Shown: positions 35,568 through 43,947, counted from the first letter of the stretch. The stretch: 64,000 nucleotides of DNA from Altibacter lentus (GCF_000746845.1 NZ_KN050846.1:999394-1063393); one strand, 5' to 3'. Numbers and translations: made by a program. The notes: a model not told the origin generated them from the sequence alone.

Positions 35568-36449
35568 ATGCATATTCTAAGAGTAATTCTAGCAGTAACC
35601 CTTGTAGCAATCCTCTTCGGCTGTAAAAACGACCCCGATAAAAAGGGAGATGGAACTTTTATTGAAGACGCCACAGATCCTGTGGAAGACTCCCTCGTGA
35701 GATCACTGGAAGATTCCGACCTAAAAAAACAGCAGACCATAGAGATCAAGCGAACGGAACTCATCCAGAAAGAGGATGAACGATCGGAGCTTGAAGAACT
35801 GGTAACTGCAAAGTCTTTTTTTAAAGAGGAAGATCTGTATGTGCTGGATTTTAAATATCCGTATCTTAATGAATCCCTGAAGCCTTCCTACAATAATTTT
35901 AATGAATACCTCCAAAAGTACTATATCGATATAAAAGGGGTGGAAGCACAGATCCTGGAAGATAAGGAACTGTACTGTGATACGCTGCGCACCAATCGTT
36001 ACCGGGAAAAGCGAAAGGTAGATTACAAGATCTATGCTATTAACGAAAAGCTAATTAGCGTGCTTTTCTACAAAGAGAACTACTATGCCGGTGCCATGCA
36101 TCCTTCTTACACATTCGACTGTCTAAATTTCGATCTGGTGCGTTCGGTATTCATGAACTATGAGGATTTCTTTATCGATGGCTCCGAAGAAGAACTGCGG
36201 AAGATCCTGAACGAATTATTGAACGAGAAGATCGCTTCGGGCGAATTCTTCTACGATTGTTGGGAGATCTCTGAAGACGATTTCTTTGAATACAAGAACA
36301 ATTTTGTTGTCGATGATAATATGGTGGAATTCTATTTTGACGACTGTGTAATATGTCCTTCCTATACGGGAACCTATTCTATTCAAATACCCTTAACAAA
36401 GTTGCTTCCGGTGCTTCGAAAGTATAAGAACAATCCGCTTTTGGGTTAA
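35568..36449 (+). CDS. Lipoprotein with DUF3298-like domain
   Basis: 293 residues: lipoprotein signal ending ILFGC (C19), acidic linker, then a two-part domain (about 90-290) with YYAGAMHPSYTFDCLNFD and a Tyr-rich end, as in DUF3298/RsiV-like proteins that may bind cell-wall polymers. Function unknown. Follows the TerB-like gene by 10 bp. Confidence 0.75.
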   Translation: MHILRVILAVTLVAILFGCKNDPDKKGDGTFIEDATDPVEDSLVRSLEDSDLKKQQTIEIKRTELIQKEDERSELEELVTAKSFFKEEDLYVLDFKYPYLNESLKPSYNNFNEYLQKYYIDIKGVEAQILEDKELYCDTLRTNRYREKRKVDYKIYAINEKLISVLFYKENYYAGAMHPSYTFDCLNFDLVRSVFMNYEDFFIDGSEEELRKILNELLNEKIASGEFFYDCWEISEDDFFEYKNNFVVDDNMVEFYFDDCVICPSYTGTYSIQIPLTKLLPVLRKYKNNPLLG

Positions 36450-36495
36450 TATTTCTTCGGAAAGAACTACCTTTCTATATCACAAAACCGTTAGT

Positions 36496-36795
36496 ATGAA
36501 ACAAAACCTTAGTACCATAATAGATTCTGAAACTCCTGTGCTTATAGACTTCCATGCCGATTGGTGTGGTCCCTGTAAAATGCTCGCACCCATCCTGAAA
36601 CAAGTTAAAGACGAACTGGGAGATACCATAAAGATCGTAAAGATAGACGTGGATAAAAATCAAGCGGCCGCGGCTAAATTCAATGTTCGGGGAGTTCCCA
36701 CACTTTTGCTTTTTAAAGACGGGCAGCAACGCTGGCGCCAGTCGGGTGTCTTGCAAAAGGATGCGATCATCGCAGCTATAAACGCACATAATTAA
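36496..36795 (+). CDS. trxA: Thioredoxin
   Basis: 99 residues with the active site WCGPC (W23-C27) and the cis-Pro loop GVPTLLLFKDG. Reduces disulfides in the cytoplasm; no signal peptide. Its stop overlaps the deoC start by 1 bp. It may serve the 1-Cys peroxiredoxin or ribonucleotide reductase, but many thioredoxins exist per genome. Confidence 0.93.
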   Translation: MKQNLSTIIDSETPVLIDFHADWCGPCKMLAPILKQVKDELGDTIKIVKIDVDKNQAAAAKFNVRGVPTLLLFKDGQQRWRQSGVLQKDAIIAAINAHN

Positions 36796-37439
36796 TGGAG
36801 TTACAGCGATATATCGATCATACCTTACTTTCTCCTACTGCCACACCAGAAGATGTGGTGCAACTTTGTGAGGAAGCAAAAAAATACCATTTTTATGCCG
36901 TTTGCGTAAACAGCTGTTATGTCTTTCTTGCGAGTAACGAGCTTTTAAACACACCCGTAAAAGTAGCAGCGACCGTTGGATTTCCCTTAGGGGCAGCCTC
37001 GAGCAAATCGAAACGAAGCGAAGCAAAGCGTGCCATTAAAGATGGGGCCCATGAGATCGACATGGTCATGAACCTTGGCCTCTTAAAAGCACATCAATAC
37101 AAAAGTGTTCGCGAAGAGATCACCGCTGTCAAAGAAAGTATTGGAGAGGCCGTTCTCAAGGTCATTATTGAAACCTGTTTTCTCACCGATGAAGAAAAAC
37201 GTATTGCCTGTAATATAGCCGTAAAAGCGGGTGCACATTATGTAAAGACCTCGACAGGCTTTGGTACGGGCGGTGCAACCCGGGACGATGTTGCCCTTAT
37301 GTTGGAAGAAGTAGGGCCCGCTGTTAAAGTGAAAGCTTCAGGAGGAATAAAAGATGCGGCCGCGGCACGTGCGTTCATAACACTGGGGGCGAGTCGCATT
37401 GGCACCTCATCGGGTATCGCAATTGTTTCAGAAACCTAA
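36795..37439 (+). CDS. deoC: Deoxyribose-phosphate aldolase DeoC
   Basis: 214 residues with the Schiff-base Lys in VKTSTGFGTGGAT (K151), a second Lys in VKVKASGGI, and Asp in HEIDMVMN (D89). Cleaves 2-deoxyribose 5-phosphate to acetaldehyde and glyceraldehyde 3-phosphate in nucleoside salvage. Overlaps the thioredoxin stop by 1 bp and is followed by the phosphorylase gene, so deoC-deoD is a small catabolic operon. Confidence 0.93.
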   Translation: MELQRYIDHTLLSPTATPEDVVQLCEEAKKYHFYAVCVNSCYVFLASNELLNTPVKVAATVGFPLGAASSKSKRSEAKRAIKDGAHEIDMVMNLGLLKAHQYKSVREEITAVKESIGEAVLKVIIETCFLTDEEKRIACNIAVKAGAHYVKTSTGFGTGGATRDDVALMLEEVGPAVKVKASGGIKDAAAARAFITLGASRIGTSSGIAIVSET

Positions 37440-37449
37440 AAAAAACAGC

Positions 37450-38151
37450 ATGAGCATACATATTGAAGCCAAGAAAGGAGCGATCGCAGAATCGGTTTTG
37501 TTACCGGGTGATCCCATGCGTGCAAAGTGGATCGCCGATACATTTTTGCAGGATGCCGTTTGTTATAATGATGTTCGCGGCATGCTGGGGTATACGGGAA
37601 CCTATCATGGCAAAAGAATCTCTGTACAGGGAACGGGTATGGGAATCCCTTCGGCACTTATCTATTGTCACGAACTAATAAACGATTACGGCGTGAAGAA
37701 CCTCATTCGTGTGGGCAGCGCCGGGTCGTATCAACCCGATATCCAGTTGCGGGATATTGTTATTGCCATGGCCGCTTCTTCTACTTCGGGGATCAACAAC
37801 TCACGTTTTATCAATTCAGATTATTCCCCCACCGCAGATTTCGAGCTTTTTATGAAGGCAGCGAAATACGCCGAAGCCCAGGGCATCCCCATAAAAGCCG
37901 GCAACGTGCTTTCGGCAGATGAATTCTACGACGATGACTTCGATTCGTATAAAAAATGGGCTGATTTTGGAGTGTTGTGCGTCGAGATGGAAGCGGCCGG
38001 ACTGTACACTATTGCAGCTAAATTCAAGGTCAAGGCACTGGCTATTCTCACTATTTCAGACTCTTTGGTATCTAAAAAGGAGGTTTCGGCAGACGATAGA
38101 GAATCTACCTTTAGCACTATGATCGAGATAGCGCTCCATACGGTAACGTAA
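37450..38151 (+). CDS. deoD: Purine-nucleoside phosphorylase DeoD
   Basis: 233 residues from ATG 37450 (MSIHIEAKKGAIAESVLLPG), just after deoC; the longer frame would start inside deoC. Motifs: LLPGDPMRAKWIAD, GTGMGIPSALIYCHEL, GSAGSYQP and EMEAAGLY, as in the hexameric enzyme. Phosphorolyses (deoxy)purine nucleosides. Works with DeoC on deoxyribose 1-phosphate after isomerisation. Confidence 0.94.
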   Translation: MSIHIEAKKGAIAESVLLPGDPMRAKWIADTFLQDAVCYNDVRGMLGYTGTYHGKRISVQGTGMGIPSALIYCHELINDYGVKNLIRVGSAGSYQPDIQLRDIVIAMAASSTSGINNSRFINSDYSPTADFELFMKAAKYAEAQGIPIKAGNVLSADEFYDDDFDSYKKWADFGVLCVEMEAAGLYTIAAKFKVKALAILTISDSLVSKKEVSADDRESTFSTMIEIALHTVT

Positions 38152-38152
38152 A

Positions 38153-38178
38153 AAGAGGTCCCATTGCTGAAACCTCTT
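38153..38178 (-). terminator. Bidirectional-looking hairpin between deoD and usp
   Basis: AAGAGGT (38153-38159) and ACCTCTT (38172-38178) form a 7-bp stem with a 12-nt loop right after the deoD stop. On the minus strand it is followed by TTTTTAC, giving a fair terminator for the convergent usp gene; on the plus strand the U-run is missing. Confidence 0.6.
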
Positions 38179-38205
38179 GCAAAAAACTTAGTTAATTGGT
38201 TGAAA

Positions 38206-39042
38206 CTAGATCTTAAAAGTAAGTACCGGAATATCTGAATGATTTGCCAGGTCCTCGCCTACGCTTCCGAAGAAAAAATGCGCCAGTCCTTTTCTTCCGT
38301 GTGTGGCTAAAGCGATCGCATCTGCATTTATTTTATTGCTATAGCTGAAGACACCGTCTTCCACCGAATAATCTGCAACATAGACAACATTGTCAAGAGA
38401 ATCTAAATTTCCAAGATCGGCTTGATACAGGAACTCTCTTACTTTTTCTTCGATCTCTGAAGTACTTCTGAAACGTTCGTTTGGCAAATTGACATGCAAC
38501 AAATACACGTTGGTGTTGAATTGTCTAAAGAGCTTCATTGCCTTTTGATACGCGCGAATGCTTTCCTTTTCAAAATCGCAGGCGAACACCACATTTTCCA
38601 ATAAGAATTGTTTGGGGTTGCCTTTAATGACCAGCACCGGGATCTCTGAAGTCCGCACTACCTTTTCGGTATTAGAGCCAACAAACACCTCTGTGAATCC
38701 GCTGGTACCATGAGATCCCATTACAATTAGATCGGCTCCGTGCTCCTTTGCCACATCGTTGATCTCGTTGAAGTTTTTGTAATTGTATACGGTGTCTGTT
38801 ACCTTAACATCTGTTAGGTATTTTTTATCTAAGAACTCCTCAAATCGTTTTTGTGCCAATTTCAAGTAGTACATGGCTTCAAAGACTTCCTTGGATTCGT
38901 CCTTATTGATCACTGCTTCCGAAAGGCCCATCATGTGCAGCGCAATGATCTCGGCATCTTGAGATTTGGCTATGGAAGCCGCAGCTTCAAGGGCATAGTC
39001 TGAATATTCTGAAAAATCGACGGGTACTAGAATTTTTTTCAT
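38206..39042 (-). CDS. Universal stress protein (two tandem UspA domains)
   Basis: 278 residues starting MKKILVPVDFSEYSDYALEAA. Here the first domain keeps MGSHGTSGFTEVFVGSNT, and, unlike most paralogues in the window, the second domain also has glycine-rich nucleotide-binding ATHGRKGLAHFFFGSVGED, so both halves may bind ATP. It follows hpf by 16 bp in one operon under the promoter at 39384-39427, linking stress survival and ribosome hibernation. Confidence 0.9.
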   Translation of the reverse strand: MKKILVPVDFSEYSDYALEAAASIAKSQDAEIIALHMMGLSEAVINKDESKEVFEAMYYLKLAQKRFEEFLDKKYLTDVKVTDTVYNYKNFNEINDVAKEHGADLIVMGSHGTSGFTEVFVGSNTEKVVRTSEIPVLVIKGNPKQFLLENVVFACDFEKESIRAYQKAMKLFRQFNTNVYLLHVNLPNERFRSTSEIEEKVREFLYQADLGNLDSLDNVVYVADYSVEDGVFSYSNKINADAIALATHGRKGLAHFFFGSVGEDLANHSDIPVLTFKI

Positions 39043-39058
39043 CTGTTCTATTTTTAGA

Positions 39059-39358
39059 TTAGTGAGCCGTAAAGGTGGCTTTGCGTTTCTTTAATTGTTT
39101 CTGAAGGTCGGATATCGTATTCTTCACCGCCAGTTCGTAATTCTTTTCAGTAGAACTGGCAAATATTCTGGGACCCGGAGCACTCAATTCGATCTCACAA
39201 CTATGTACGGTCCCCGAAGCGGTATCTGCCACTTTAAAATAGACATCGGCATTGATCAACCATGGAAATTTGGCTGCAAGTTTTTCAAGCTTTTTGGTCG
39301 CATAGTTAGACATTGTTTCGCTGGTAGGGATCTTGACAAACTGGATTCGAATGGTCAT
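39059..39358 (-). CDS. hpf: Short ribosome hibernation promoting factor / RaiA family
   Basis: 99 residues covering only the conserved N-terminal S30AE domain, with MTIRIQFVKIPTSETMSNYA and the basic end LQKQLKKRK; no long C-terminal dimerisation domain. Members bind the 30S decoding region and either form 100S dimers or store 70S ribosomes in stationary phase. It is first in an operon with a usp gene. A terminator-ended structured transcript candidate lies directly upstream (39465-39668). Confidence 0.9.
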   Translation of the reverse strand: MTIRIQFVKIPTSETMSNYATKKLEKLAAKFPWLINADVYFKVADTASGTVHSCEIELSAPGPRIFASSTEKNYELAVKNTISDLQKQLKKRKATFTAH

Positions 39359-39383
39359 AGCTAATTGTTTAATTTATATAGCA

Positions 39384-39427
39384 TAAAAATACTTCAGCAC
39401 AGAGGGATATAAAATGATAAATATCAT
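39384..39427 (-). promoter_or_regulatory. hpf-usp promoter: Crp/Fnr-type operator plus -7 box
   Basis: ATGATAAATATCAT (39414-39427), 22 bp, then TATTTTTA (39384-39391), 7/8 match to TAnnTTTG on the minus strand; no -33 TTG. Transcription would start near 39378, about 20 nt before the hpf ATG. Confidence 0.7.
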
Positions 39428-39464
39428 AGGGTGGTGAACGCACTTAACTGTTTGGATTTCCAAT

Positions 39465-39496
39465 ATAAAAAATAGCCCGGCGCTCGCCGGGCTATT
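39465..39496 (-). terminator. Intrinsic terminator of a candidate ncRNA upstream of hpf
   Basis: AATAGCCCGGC (39471-39481) pairs perfectly with GCCGGGCTATT (39486-39496), 11 bp, 4-nt loop, followed on the minus strand by TTTTTTAT. No protein gene ends before it: the nearest upstream stop is at 39831, 335 bp away, so it probably ends a non-coding transcript. Confidence 0.88.
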
Positions 39497-39668
39497 CTTC
39501 AACAAATCAACCAAAAACCATCCGGACAGGCCTCACCCCGGCCGGATGCAATCATTAGCCTAAGGTCGTTGGACCAACGCACTCCGATCTGGGTACGTTG
39601 GTCTGTGCGATCGCTTGAAAGCCGCCCTCTACATCCTTTAGGTTGTCCCAGCCGCAACAAAGTCGGCG
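39465..39668 (-). ncRNA. Candidate structured non-coding RNA (about 200 nt) before hpf
   Basis: Between the TauE-like gene and hpf, this G+C-rich block in an A+T-rich spacer ends in a strong terminator. On the minus strand three stems are seen: GACCAACG/CGTTGGTC (39596-39603 with 39572-39579; 8 bp, 16-nt loop), enclosed by CCTAA/TTAGG (39638-39642 with 39559-39563), and CATCCGG/CCGGATG (39542-39548 with 39519-39525). A possible -7 box TACATTTT lies just upstream, near 39675. I do not recognise it as 6S, SRP, RNase P, tmRNA or a known riboswitch. Start is uncertain by about 20 nt. Confidence 0.6.
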
Positions 39669-39830
39669 TGAAAATGTATTACCAATATATATTTTATTGA
39701 AGCATTATTCCGCTTTGCACTATCGATGTAAGGTTACACCTGCCGTAAGGATTAGTAATAAGCTTTCTTGTAGCTACGACAAAGATTGTAGTAATTATTG
39801 CAAACCACAGTAACTTTTGTTACACGAAGT

Positions 39831-40631
39831 TTACAGAAAGGATTCCTTGAGAATAATATATAAGGCCATTAGCAAGACAAACCATCCAAAGCCCTTTTTA
39901 AGCTTTTTCCCGTCGATGAAGTTATTCAACCATATACCCACAAAGATCCCTCCGATCGACAAGGCTGAAAAGCTTAGTAAGAAGGTCCAGTCGATGTCCA
40001 GATTTTCAATATCGCCAATAAAACCAATAAGGGATTTGATTGCAATGATCAACAAGGATGTGGCGACTGCTTTTTTCATAGGTAGTTTAGCGAGCAACAC
40101 CAAGGCAGGAATGATGAGGAATCCTCCACCTGCACCCACCACTCCGGTGAGCAGCCCAACCCCCAGACCTTCAATAACAATCAAGGGATAATTGAATTGC
40201 ACCTTCGTCGTCTCGACACCCTCTTTGCCATTGGACCGTATCATGGAGATCGCAGCTAACAACATGATAATGGCGAAAAATACCATGATACCTACATTTT
40301 TTGTGATCACATGATCACCTGCCGTAAAAAGTGTTTGCGGTATTGCGGGCACGATAAATTTTCGAGTGATGTACACGGCAATAAAAGCCGGAATAGAAAA
40401 AACAATGGCGGTCTTAAAATCGACGAGCCCCTTCTTCATATTTTGAAAGGCCCCAACCAAGGCCGAAAGCCCTACTACAAATAAGGAATATGCCGTAGCG
40501 GTTACCGGATTGATGTACAGCAGATATACGAAAATAGGCACGGTAAGTATGGACCCACCCCCTCCAATAAGACCCAGAACGACCCCAATAAACAATGCCC
40601 CTATGTATCCTAAAATTTCGGTTATTTCCAC
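39831..40631 (-). CDS. TauE/SafE-family sulfite/sulfonate exporter-type permease
   Basis: 266 residues with seven or eight hydrophobic segments and the two family signatures GLIGGGGSILTVPIFVYLL and GVVGAGGGFLIIPALVLLA. The family moves sulfite, sulfonates or thiosulfate-like anions across the inner membrane. Lies 74 bp after a Crp/Fnr gene on the same strand, possibly in one transcript. The substrate cannot be told; the nearby persulfide dioxygenase gene makes a reduced-sulfur compound attractive. Confidence 0.88.
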   Translation of the reverse strand: MEITEILGYIGALFIGVVLGLIGGGGSILTVPIFVYLLYINPVTATAYSLFVVGLSALVGAFQNMKKGLVDFKTAIVFSIPAFIAVYITRKFIVPAIPQTLFTAGDHVITKNVGIMVFFAIIMLLAAISMIRSNGKEGVETTKVQFNYPLIVIEGLGVGLLTGVVGAGGGFLIIPALVLLAKLPMKKAVATSLLIIAIKSLIGFIGDIENLDIDWTFLLSFSALSIGGIFVGIWLNNFIDGKKLKKGFGWFVLLMALYIILKESFL

Positions 40632-40705
40632 TTTTTAATCGACTCTATCTTTGGCAAAAGTAGATGGCAAGATACTATAAAGAAGTAACTATTGTTACAG
40701 AGAAG

Positions 40706-41338
40706 TTATAAAGAATTTACTTTTATGCTATTTCGATGGAGTTCTATCTTTCCTAAATTCTCCAGTTTTTTCAGCAAGCGAGAGATCACTACCCTGGATG
40801 TGTGGAGCTCATAGGCAATTTCCTGGTGGGTGGTGTTCAGCAAATCCTCCTGGGTTATTTTTACTTTATTCTGAAGGTATTTAAGCAATCGTTCATCCAT
40901 ATTGAAGAAAGCAATACTGTCGATCGTGTGCAGGAGTTCATTAAAGCGGTCGTGGTAGCTTTCGAATACAAAATTTCTCCACGATCTGTATTTTCCGGTC
41001 CATTCTTCCATTTTCTGAACAGGGATCATGATGAGTTGTGTGTCCAGCTCGGCGATGGCCCGGATCTCACTTTTGGTTTGTCCCATACAGCAGGTCATGG
41101 TCATAGCACAGGTGTCGCCTCTTTCCAAAAAATAAAGCAACAACTCATCGCCGTCGTTATCTTCCCTTAACACTTTTATCGCCCCTGAAAGCAGCAATGG
41201 CATGGAACGAACATACTCCCCAATCTCGATGAACTTATGACCTTCGGGTACTTCTTTAAAGATACCAACCTCGGCAATTTCTTCAAGCAGTTCGGTCTCG
41301 AATAACGATCCGTAATGTTCTTTCAGTGCTTCAATCAT
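40706..41338 (-). CDS. Crp/Fnr-family transcription regulator
   Basis: 210 residues: cyclic-nucleotide-like domain (about 20-130) and HTH_Crp (about 150-208). Recognition helix HTSRVVISRLLKKLE: aligned with FNR, the S-R pair is kept but the Glu preceding it is replaced by Val, which may suit an ATGA half-site instead of TTGA. There is no FNR-type N-terminal Cys cluster, only CC in MTMTCCMGQTK, so it would not bind a 4Fe-4S cluster the FNR way. A candidate for the regulator of the window-wide operator. Overlaps the upstream gene by 4 bp. Confidence 0.9.
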   Translation of the reverse strand: MIEALKEHYGSLFETELLEEIAEVGIFKEVPEGHKFIEIGEYVRSMPLLLSGAIKVLREDNDGDELLLYFLERGDTCAMTMTCCMGQTKSEIRAIAELDTQLIMIPVQKMEEWTGKYRSWRNFVFESYHDRFNELLHTIDSIAFFNMDERLLKYLQNKVKITQEDLLNTTHQEIAYELHTSRVVISRLLKKLENLGKIELHRNSIKVNSL

Positions 41339-42444
41339 TTGTTCATGTATAAGAGGGTGTTATTGTAATCCACTTCTGTGATCTCCAGTTTTAACCAGGT
41401 AAAATCTCCCGTCTCCAGTTTCCAGGTGGCGCTGCATTTATTGGGAATATAGTAACCCCCGAATTCTTTATAGGAATCTACGGTAATAATCCACTTTTCT
41501 ATCTTGGCATCCTCAGTCCCTCCGTAATACCTGTCTGCTTCAAATGTAAGAAGTTTTCCTTCTTCGGAAAAAACAAAAAGTCCCGAAACTTCTTTATCTC
41601 CCAACCGAAGCGTAGCCCTCGCCGAAGTTGCATCTACTTCTTCCCAGCTCACGAATTTACTTGCTGCAAATGAAGGATACCAGCACATTTCTCCCAAGAA
41701 ACGCTGCATGGCGCCGGAATCGATCTTCGCATTAGGACCTTCATCCACCACATTATATAAAGAAAGCAACGAAATACGCATCTCACTTTCACCTTTGTAA
41801 AGTTTGTCTCGACCCAATAAAAATAAGGGTTTGTTCATTTGTACCCGTGTGGTCCATACAAACCCGGGATCTGTAAGACTAATGTATTGATCGGCTGTAA
41901 AAGGCATCCAGACGCCTTCACCTGTCGTTTTCATTTCACCACGCTGCTTCAGTCGCAGGGCAGCAATTGCGGGTTTCCATAGAACGCCGGAATGATGTAA
42001 CCATTTTTGAACCACGGCAGGAAGTTCGTGTAGATCTTCGGCTATGATCAATGCCTTAGCATCAATCCCGGTTTCCCCAAACAGCATGCTCACTTCTTTG
42101 TTCGTGCGCTTCTCAAACATATTAGATGCAAACGCGATCGTGGCAACGACCAACACAATAATATTTGCCGCTGTTCCAAACTTGGCATCCTTCCAAAAAA
42201 GTACAATTAAAATTTGAGATACGATCACTGCTATAAGTGCAACCACAGGCCAATATTCCTGCCGTAATAAGAAGAGTACAGCCGCTACCAGAAAAAGCAA
42301 TGTCGCCAAGCCCCATAGTATTCCTTGCGGTTTTGTGACCGATGTTTGAAACTGATCGATCGTGGCCAGTTCAAATGCTTTTACGAATCCGATGGAATGG
42401 ATCAATCCGTGTAAAGCGAGCAGGATGACAAATACTACTTTCAT
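41335..42444 (-). CDS. Membrane protein of unknown function with DUF6544-like domain
   Basis: 369 residues: four N-terminal membrane segments (about 2-20, 40-60, 65-85, 90-110) and a soluble C-terminal half (about 135-365) rich in beta structure (FVWTTRVQMNKPLFLLGRDK, VSWEEVDATSARATLRLGDK), like the uncharacterised DUF6544/6920-type proteins. The stop overlaps the Crp/Fnr ATG by 4 bp, implying co-expression. No function known. Confidence 0.7.
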   Translation of the reverse strand: MKVVFVILLALHGLIHSIGFVKAFELATIDQFQTSVTKPQGILWGLATLLFLVAAVLFLLRQEYWPVVALIAVIVSQILIVLFWKDAKFGTAANIIVLVVATIAFASNMFEKRTNKEVSMLFGETGIDAKALIIAEDLHELPAVVQKWLHHSGVLWKPAIAALRLKQRGEMKTTGEGVWMPFTADQYISLTDPGFVWTTRVQMNKPLFLLGRDKLYKGESEMRISLLSLYNVVDEGPNAKIDSGAMQRFLGEMCWYPSFAASKFVSWEEVDATSARATLRLGDKEVSGLFVFSEEGKLLTFEADRYYGGTEDAKIEKWIITVDSYKEFGGYYIPNKCSATWKLETGDFTWLKLEITEVDYNNTLLYMNK

Positions 42445-42453
42445 GTTCCCTAC

Positions 42454-43038
42454 TTAAAATGTAGCAGCCACACCTATTCCGAAGCCAACATAGCGCAACG
42501 AACTTTCAACGGGGGTGTTTGCTACGGTATAATCTCTGGACAGACTTCGATAGCGCAGTTCGGGACGGAGGAACCAGTTCTCGATGAATTCGTATGCCAT
42601 TCCTCCTCCTACCTGCCACCCCAGTCCGTGGTCGCTGTCTATAACAGTGCCGTCTTGATTGTTCTCGAATTCGAAATGATTGTAAACCCCTCCGGCATTC
42701 ACAAAAAATGAAATAGGAGCTGTTCCCCGCGGAATGGTCAATTCGAAGCCAAAGGTGTACCCTGTCTCTTCAAGGTCTATCTTGGGATCTCCAAAAGAAC
42801 GCTCCTCCAGCTTAAATTGATTCCATCCCCAACCACCGTATGCCGATAGATGCGGCATGAGGTGGTATGAAACCTTGACTTCAAATCCGAAACCCGTGTT
42901 GAGTTCCGAATCATTGATCTCTTGTGTAGGAAAGTTAATCCCGGGTCGGAACTCAGCCGACCACTTGTTTTGTGATAATGCAGTGTTGCTGCCTAAAAGC
43001 AACATTGTGAAGCATAGTGTAATCGCTACATGTCTCAT
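42454..43038 (-). CDS. Outer-membrane beta-barrel protein (OmpX/OmpW-like)
   Basis: 194 residues: signal peptide (about 1-22, ending ALSQ), then alternating amphipathic strands ending with an aromatic-terminal GFGIGVAATF, the usual outer-membrane C-terminal signature. Probably an eight-stranded barrel. Nine bp before the next gene. The divergent operator at 43125-43138 is about 90 bp upstream, but no correct -7 box faces this gene. Confidence 0.82.
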   Translation of the reverse strand: MRHVAITLCFTMLLLGSNTALSQNKWSAEFRPGINFPTQEINDSELNTGFGFEVKVSYHLMPHLSAYGGWGWNQFKLEERSFGDPKIDLEETGYTFGFELTIPRGTAPISFFVNAGGVYNHFEFENNQDGTVIDSDHGLGWQVGGGMAYEFIENWFLRPELRYRSLSRDYTVANTPVESSLRYVGFGIGVAATF

Positions 43039-43124
43039 ATTGAATTTTTTTTAAGCTGGTACAATGTAGCTCATGATCTCCGGAACTACCATGATAACGC
43101 TCAGTTTTCAGAAGAAAAAGAGGT

Positions 43125-43168
43125 ATGATGTAAGTCATAGTTGTAAACGAGAAACAGCCATACCTTTA
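43125..43168 (+). promoter_or_regulatory. Peroxiredoxin promoter: Crp/Fnr-type operator plus -7 box
   Basis: ATGATGTAAGTCAT (43125-43138), 22 bp, then TACCTTTA (43161-43168), 7/8 match to TAnnTTTG, pointing to the plus strand; no -33 TTG. The leader to the ATG would be about 100 nt, longer than at the other sites. Confidence 0.6.
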
Positions 43169-43275
43169 TAAGATGTACAAAGCGACGGTGTTCAATACTG
43201 TGTAACATAAGTTGCTGTCGTGAACAAGAGGGTATCTTACATTAGCATCATTAAACATCATTAAATTCAAGAACT

Positions 43276-43947
43276 ATGGAAATTCAAGAAAATGAATTAA
43301 GCACTATGCCGCGTATTGGAGATGACGCACCGGATTTTAATGCAGTGACGACACATGGAAAGTTGAACTTTTCAGAATTCGCAGACGGAAAATGGGTCGT
43401 ACTATTTTCACATCCGGCCGATTTCACTCCGGTATGCACCACCGAACTTAGCGGTTTTGCCGAAAGAAAAAAAGAGTTCGAGGCGCTGAACACAAAGTTA
43501 ATAGGTTTAAGTATCGATAGCATTCATTCGCATCTCGCCTGGGTGAACAACGTAAAGGAAAAAACCAATGTATATCTGGACTTCCCCATTATAGCAGACA
43601 TCGACATGAAGGTGGCGAAGCTCTATGGCATGTTGCAACCCAATGAAAGTGAAACTGCTGCTGTACGCGCCGTTTTCTTTATTGATCCCTATTTGAAGAT
43701 TCGTTTGGTCATGTACTATCCTTTGAATGTGGGCCGCAACATGGATGAGATTTTGCGCGTATTACAAGCATTACAGGTGTCAGATAAACACAAAGTAGCC
43801 CTCCCTCTCAATTGGAAAAAAGGGGATAAAGTAATAGTACCGCCTCCAAAGACCCTGGAAGAGATGGAGGAGCGTGTTTCAAATACCTCCCATGAGAAAA
43901 TTGATTTCTATCTTGTAAAAAAAGAATTAACGGAAGCAGATAGGTAA
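43276..43947 (+). CDS. 1-Cys peroxiredoxin (Prx6 type)
   Basis: 223 residues with the peroxidatic Cys in HPADFTPVCTTEL (C54) and no other Cys, so it is a 1-Cys enzyme. The C-terminal extension (about 165-223) with LPLNWKKGDKVIVPPP fits Prx6. It reduces H2O2 and organic peroxides in the cytoplasm, needing an external thiol. Its promoter places it in the putative anaerobic/NO regulon, in keeping with peroxynitrite or reoxygenation defence. Confidence 0.93.
   Translation: MEIQENELSTMPRIGDDAPDFNAVTTHGKLNFSEFADGKWVVLFSHPADFTPVCTTELSGFAERKKEFEALNTKLIGLSIDSIHSHLAWVNNVKEKTNVYLDFPIIADIDMKVAKLYGMLQPNESETAAVRAVFFIDPYLKIRLVMYYPLNVGRNMDEILRVLQALQVSDKHKVALPLNWKKGDKVIVPPPKTLEEMEERVSNTSHEKIDFYLVKKELTEADR

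Noticed and set aside
39465-39668. Known riboswitch (TPP, FMN, SAM, cobalamin) or 6S/SRP RNA
   Set aside because: I could not find their conserved core sequences; left as an unclassified candidate.
43091-43104. Second operator (ATGATAACGCTCAG) near the outer-membrane protein gene
   Set aside because: Right half poor and no -7 box at the required distance on either strand.
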